Shown here: positions 5,397 through 6,883 of the stretch, one piece after another | Position numbering within the stretch: the first letter of the stretch is position 1 | Layout of the letters: each line of letters begins with the position of its first letter | Assembly: GCA_002705605.1 (NCBI GenBank) | Contig: PAJD01000006.1 | Coordinates: forward strand, 148,139-155,021 | Direction: 5' to 3' | Source: Fidelibacterota bacterium | GTDB taxonomy: Bacteria > Fidelibacterota > Marinisomatia > SCGC-AAA003-L08 > D37C17 | DNA length: 6,883 nucleotides | Position numbers and translations under genes: made by a program | The notes under the pieces: generated by a model | The model's database searches: none | The model's input: the letters and a program-made list of their open reading frames with translations, nothing else | Told to the model about the DNA's origin: nothing

Positions 5397-6044
5397 ATGG
5401 AAATAGGTTCATTATTATTAAATATTGGTTATTGTCTTAATCTTATAGCTCTAGGTTTTAGAGAAATACTTTGGATTCGGATTTTATTAACTCTTGGATA
5501 TTTTTTAAGATTTATTACTCAAAGTTATGTTGAACAAGATTTGAATTTTTCAGTTTGGATGATAATTTTTGTTATAATTAATTTAGTCCAAATTGTAATA
5601 ATTATTAATGAAAGAAGAAAAAGATATATAGAACCAAAAATCTTTGATATTTATGAATCAGTTTTTAAAAGCCTAACAACGTTCGAATTTTTAACTTTTT
5701 GGAAAGTTGGTATTATTAAAAATATACAGGATGGTAAAGTAATTATAGAAAAGGATAAAAAATTAAATTCAATATTATTACTTATTAATGGCAAGGTTAG
5801 TGTTAAATCAAATGGTAAGGTTATAGCTTATTTACCAAGAGGAAGCTTCATTGGTGAGATTAGTTATATTACCAAAGAGGGTGCTTCAGCAGATGTTGTG
5901 GCTGAAGGAGATGCAACTTATATTGAATGGACTAATAAGGAATTGAAAAATATTAAAATAAATAAAAAAATATTTTGGACAAAAATTCAAAATATTTTGT
6001 TAAATGATCTTATTGTTAAATTAAAGCGCTCATCAATAGATTAA
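5397..6044 (+). CDS. Popeye-like membrane protein with cyclic-nucleotide-binding-type domain
   Basis: This 215-residue protein has three N-terminal membrane segments (about 4-21, 26-41, 51-71), then a basic stretch (72-77) and a beta-rich domain (about 95-210). Features shared with Popeye-domain proteins, as I know the family, are the Leu-Arg-Ile-type second helix, Asn-Leu-Val-Gln (62-65) at the third helix, and a late Tyr-Ile-Glu-Trp (175-178). The domain shows the CNB jelly-roll pattern: Asn-Gly-Lys-Val-Ser-Val (131-136), Phe-Ile-Gly-Glu-Ile-Ser (151-156), and Ala-Asp-Val-Val-Ala-Glu (165-170). The arginine that CRP-type domains use to hold the cyclic-nucleotide phosphate is absent (Ala-Ser-Ala, 163-165), so cAMP binding cannot be assumed. 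A membrane sensor is a reasonable inference; the ligand is unknown. It lies one base after the LysE-family stop and two bases before the adenosyltransferase gene. Confidence 0.8.
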   Translation: MEIGSLLLNIGYCLNLIALGFREILWIRILLTLGYFLRFITQSYVEQDLNFSVWMIIFVIINLVQIVIIINERRKRYIEPKIFDIYESVFKSLTTFEFLTFWKVGIIKNIQDGKVIIEKDKKLNSILLLINGKVSVKSNGKVIAYLPRGSFIGEISYITKEGASADVVAEGDATYIEWTNKELKNIKINKKIFWTKIQNILLNDLIVKLKRSSID

Positions 6045-6046
6045 GA

Positions 6047-6646
6047 ATGAAAAATATTAAAAAACCAAAAATTATAATAAATAAAGTTTATACCAAGACT
6101 GGAGATAAAGGTATGACCTCATTAATTGGAGGTAAAAGGGTTCTTAAAAGTAATAAAAGAGTTTCTGCCTATGGTCAAATCGATGAATTGAATGTAGCTG
6201 TTGGTTCGTGTTTAGTAGAAATAAAAAAAGTAAATAATATTGATTTTTTAGATTTAGAAAAGGTCCTAATAAGAATCCAAAATGAGTTGTTTAATTTAGG
6301 TAATATGTTAGCAATGGATACTGAAAGTGAGATGAAAGGTATGCCTCAAATAGATATGAGCTATGTAAATGAATTAGAAAATAATATTAACTTCTACAAT
6401 AAACCTTTATCTGAATTAAATTCCTTTGTATTGCCAGGAGGTAATGAGCTTAGTATTAGATTCCATTTAGTGCGAGTGAAATGTAGAAAAGTAGAGCGTT
6501 TTATAGTGAAAATAATAGATGAAGAATTAGTTGATATTGTTATTCTAAAGTATTTAAATAGATTGTCTGATTTATTTTTTGTTTTATCACGGTATGCTAA
6601 TTTTACAATAGGTGATGATGAATTAACTTGGAATCCAAATTGTTAA
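6047..6646 (+). CDS. PduO-type cob(I)alamin adenosyltransferase
   Basis: This 199-residue protein is the PduO/MMAB-type ATP:cob(I)alamin adenosyltransferase, which transfers the adenosyl group of ATP to reduced cobalamin to give adenosylcobalamin in the cytoplasm. The signatures are intact and in order: Thr-Lys-Thr-Gly-Asp-Lys-Gly (16-22, ATP-binding loop), Ala-Tyr-Gly-Gln-Ile-Asp-Glu-Leu-Asn (41-49), Leu-Pro-Gly-Gly (129-132), His-Leu-x-Arg (140-143) with Cys-Arg-Lys-Val-Glu-Arg (146-151), and Tyr-Leu-Asn-Arg-Leu-Ser-Asp-Leu-Phe-Phe (169-178). Length is normal for the family. It implies use of a B12-dependent isomerase, ribonucleotide reductase or similar enzyme elsewhere in the genome; none is in this window. 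The start is two bases after the Popeye-like stop, with no strong Shine-Dalgarno, so it is probably translated by coupling. No cobalamin riboswitch is visible upstream. Confidence 0.93.
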   Translation: MKNIKKPKIIINKVYTKTGDKGMTSLIGGKRVLKSNKRVSAYGQIDELNVAVGSCLVEIKKVNNIDFLDLEKVLIRIQNELFNLGNMLAMDTESEMKGMPQIDMSYVNELENNINFYNKPLSELNSFVLPGGNELSIRFHLVRVKCRKVERFIVKIIDEELVDIVILKYLNRLSDLFFVLSRYANFTIGDDELTWNPNC

Positions 6647-6650
6647 TATT

Positions 6651-6883
6651 ATGATAGATAACTTTGATTGGTTTACTAGGTTTTTTACTTACTCTTCAAT
6701 TCAAGTGAAGTTTATTGCTTCTTTCATTGCTATTTTATCGTTCATTGTTTTAAGAAAGCTATTTTTAAAGATACTTTTTAAAAATACAACAAATGCTCTA
6801 ATTAGATACAGATGGCAGAAAATTTCAAGTTATGTTATTAATGTTTTAGGATTAATTATAGTTGGACAAATTTGGTTTAAAGG
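6651..6883 (+). CDS. MscS-family mechanosensitive channel, N-terminal part (runs off the window)
   Basis: The frame from ATG 6651 stays open to the window edge (77 complete codons). It encodes two hydrophobic segments (about residues 20-34 and 59-75) with a basic linker between them. The Ile-Arg-Tyr-Arg-Trp-Gln-Lys-Ile (51-58) pattern before the second segment, then Val-Leu-Gly-Leu and Gly-Gln-Ile-Trp (72-75), is typical of the N-terminal helices of small MscS-type channels that release solutes on osmotic downshock. The pore helix and cytoplasmic cage lie beyond the window, so the assignment rests on the N-terminus only. It starts four bases after the adenosyltransferase stop and has no clear ribosome-binding site. 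Confidence 0.7.
   Translation, partial: MIDNFDWFTRFFTYSSIQVKFIASFIAILSFIVLRKLFLKILFKNTTNALIRYRWQKISSYVINVLGLIIVGQIWFK

Overview
The window is very AT-rich DNA (GC by eye about a quarter) from a bacterium with small intergenic gaps and many lysine, asparagine and isoleucine codons. The gene content (PpiD-like chaperone with a single N-terminal anchor, rhodanese/MauE/metallophosphatase-fold cluster, Popeye-like protein) suggests a marine, streamlined member of the FCB group, for example the SAR406/Marinimicrobia clade. That placement is an impression, not a measurement. All 23 tryptophan codons I count in the called genes are TGG, and every gene with a visible end stops with TAA or TAG.

Layout. 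Positions 1-57 hold a possible tail of an upstream gene. A small secreted or anchored protein (135-458, +) runs tail-to-tail into a PpiD-like periplasmic chaperone (455-2023, -), and the two stop codons overlap. The chaperone lies just behind a tRNA-Ala gene (2052-2124, -), so tRNA and mRNA are probably one transcript. From the divergent region 2125-2226 a tight three-gene cluster runs rightward: an anchored rhodanese (2227-2859), a MauE/DoxX-type membrane protein (2852-3298) and an UshA-like exported protein (3299-4444). A tRNA array Gly(GCC)-Cys(GCA)-Leu(TAA) follows (4523-4770). Behind it is a close-packed series: LysE-family exporter (about 4790-5395), Popeye-like membrane protein with a cyclic-nucleotide-binding-type domain (5397-6044), PduO-type cobalamin adenosyltransferase (6047-6646) and the start of an MscS-family channel (6651 onward, cut by the window edge).

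Main result. The UshA-like gene is interrupted by one in-frame TGA (3422-3424) that, read through, completes a normal exported protein of 381 residues. The TGA falls where I expect the second cysteine of a Cys-Gly-Cys motif (Pro-Cys-Gly-TGA), and it is followed at the right distance by a hairpin (3437-3454) closely resembling a bacterial SECIS element. I therefore annotate it as a selenoprotein with Sec at residue 42. Standard ORF calling would miss the first 46 residues, including the signal peptide and redox motif, and start the gene at an internal TTG. Most of the usual metallophosphatase metal ligands also appear lost, so the protein looks like a redox-type Cys/Sec protein on an old phosphoesterase scaffold. 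It sits in one operon with a rhodanese carrying a C-x4-C active loop and a MauE-like protein carrying Cys-Gly-Cys: an envelope thiol/selenol system of unknown substrate.

A second start problem is the LysE-family gene. Its conserved N-terminus is encoded, but no ATG, GTG or TTG precedes it in frame; the best candidate start is ATT at 4790, 20 bases after the tRNA-Leu.
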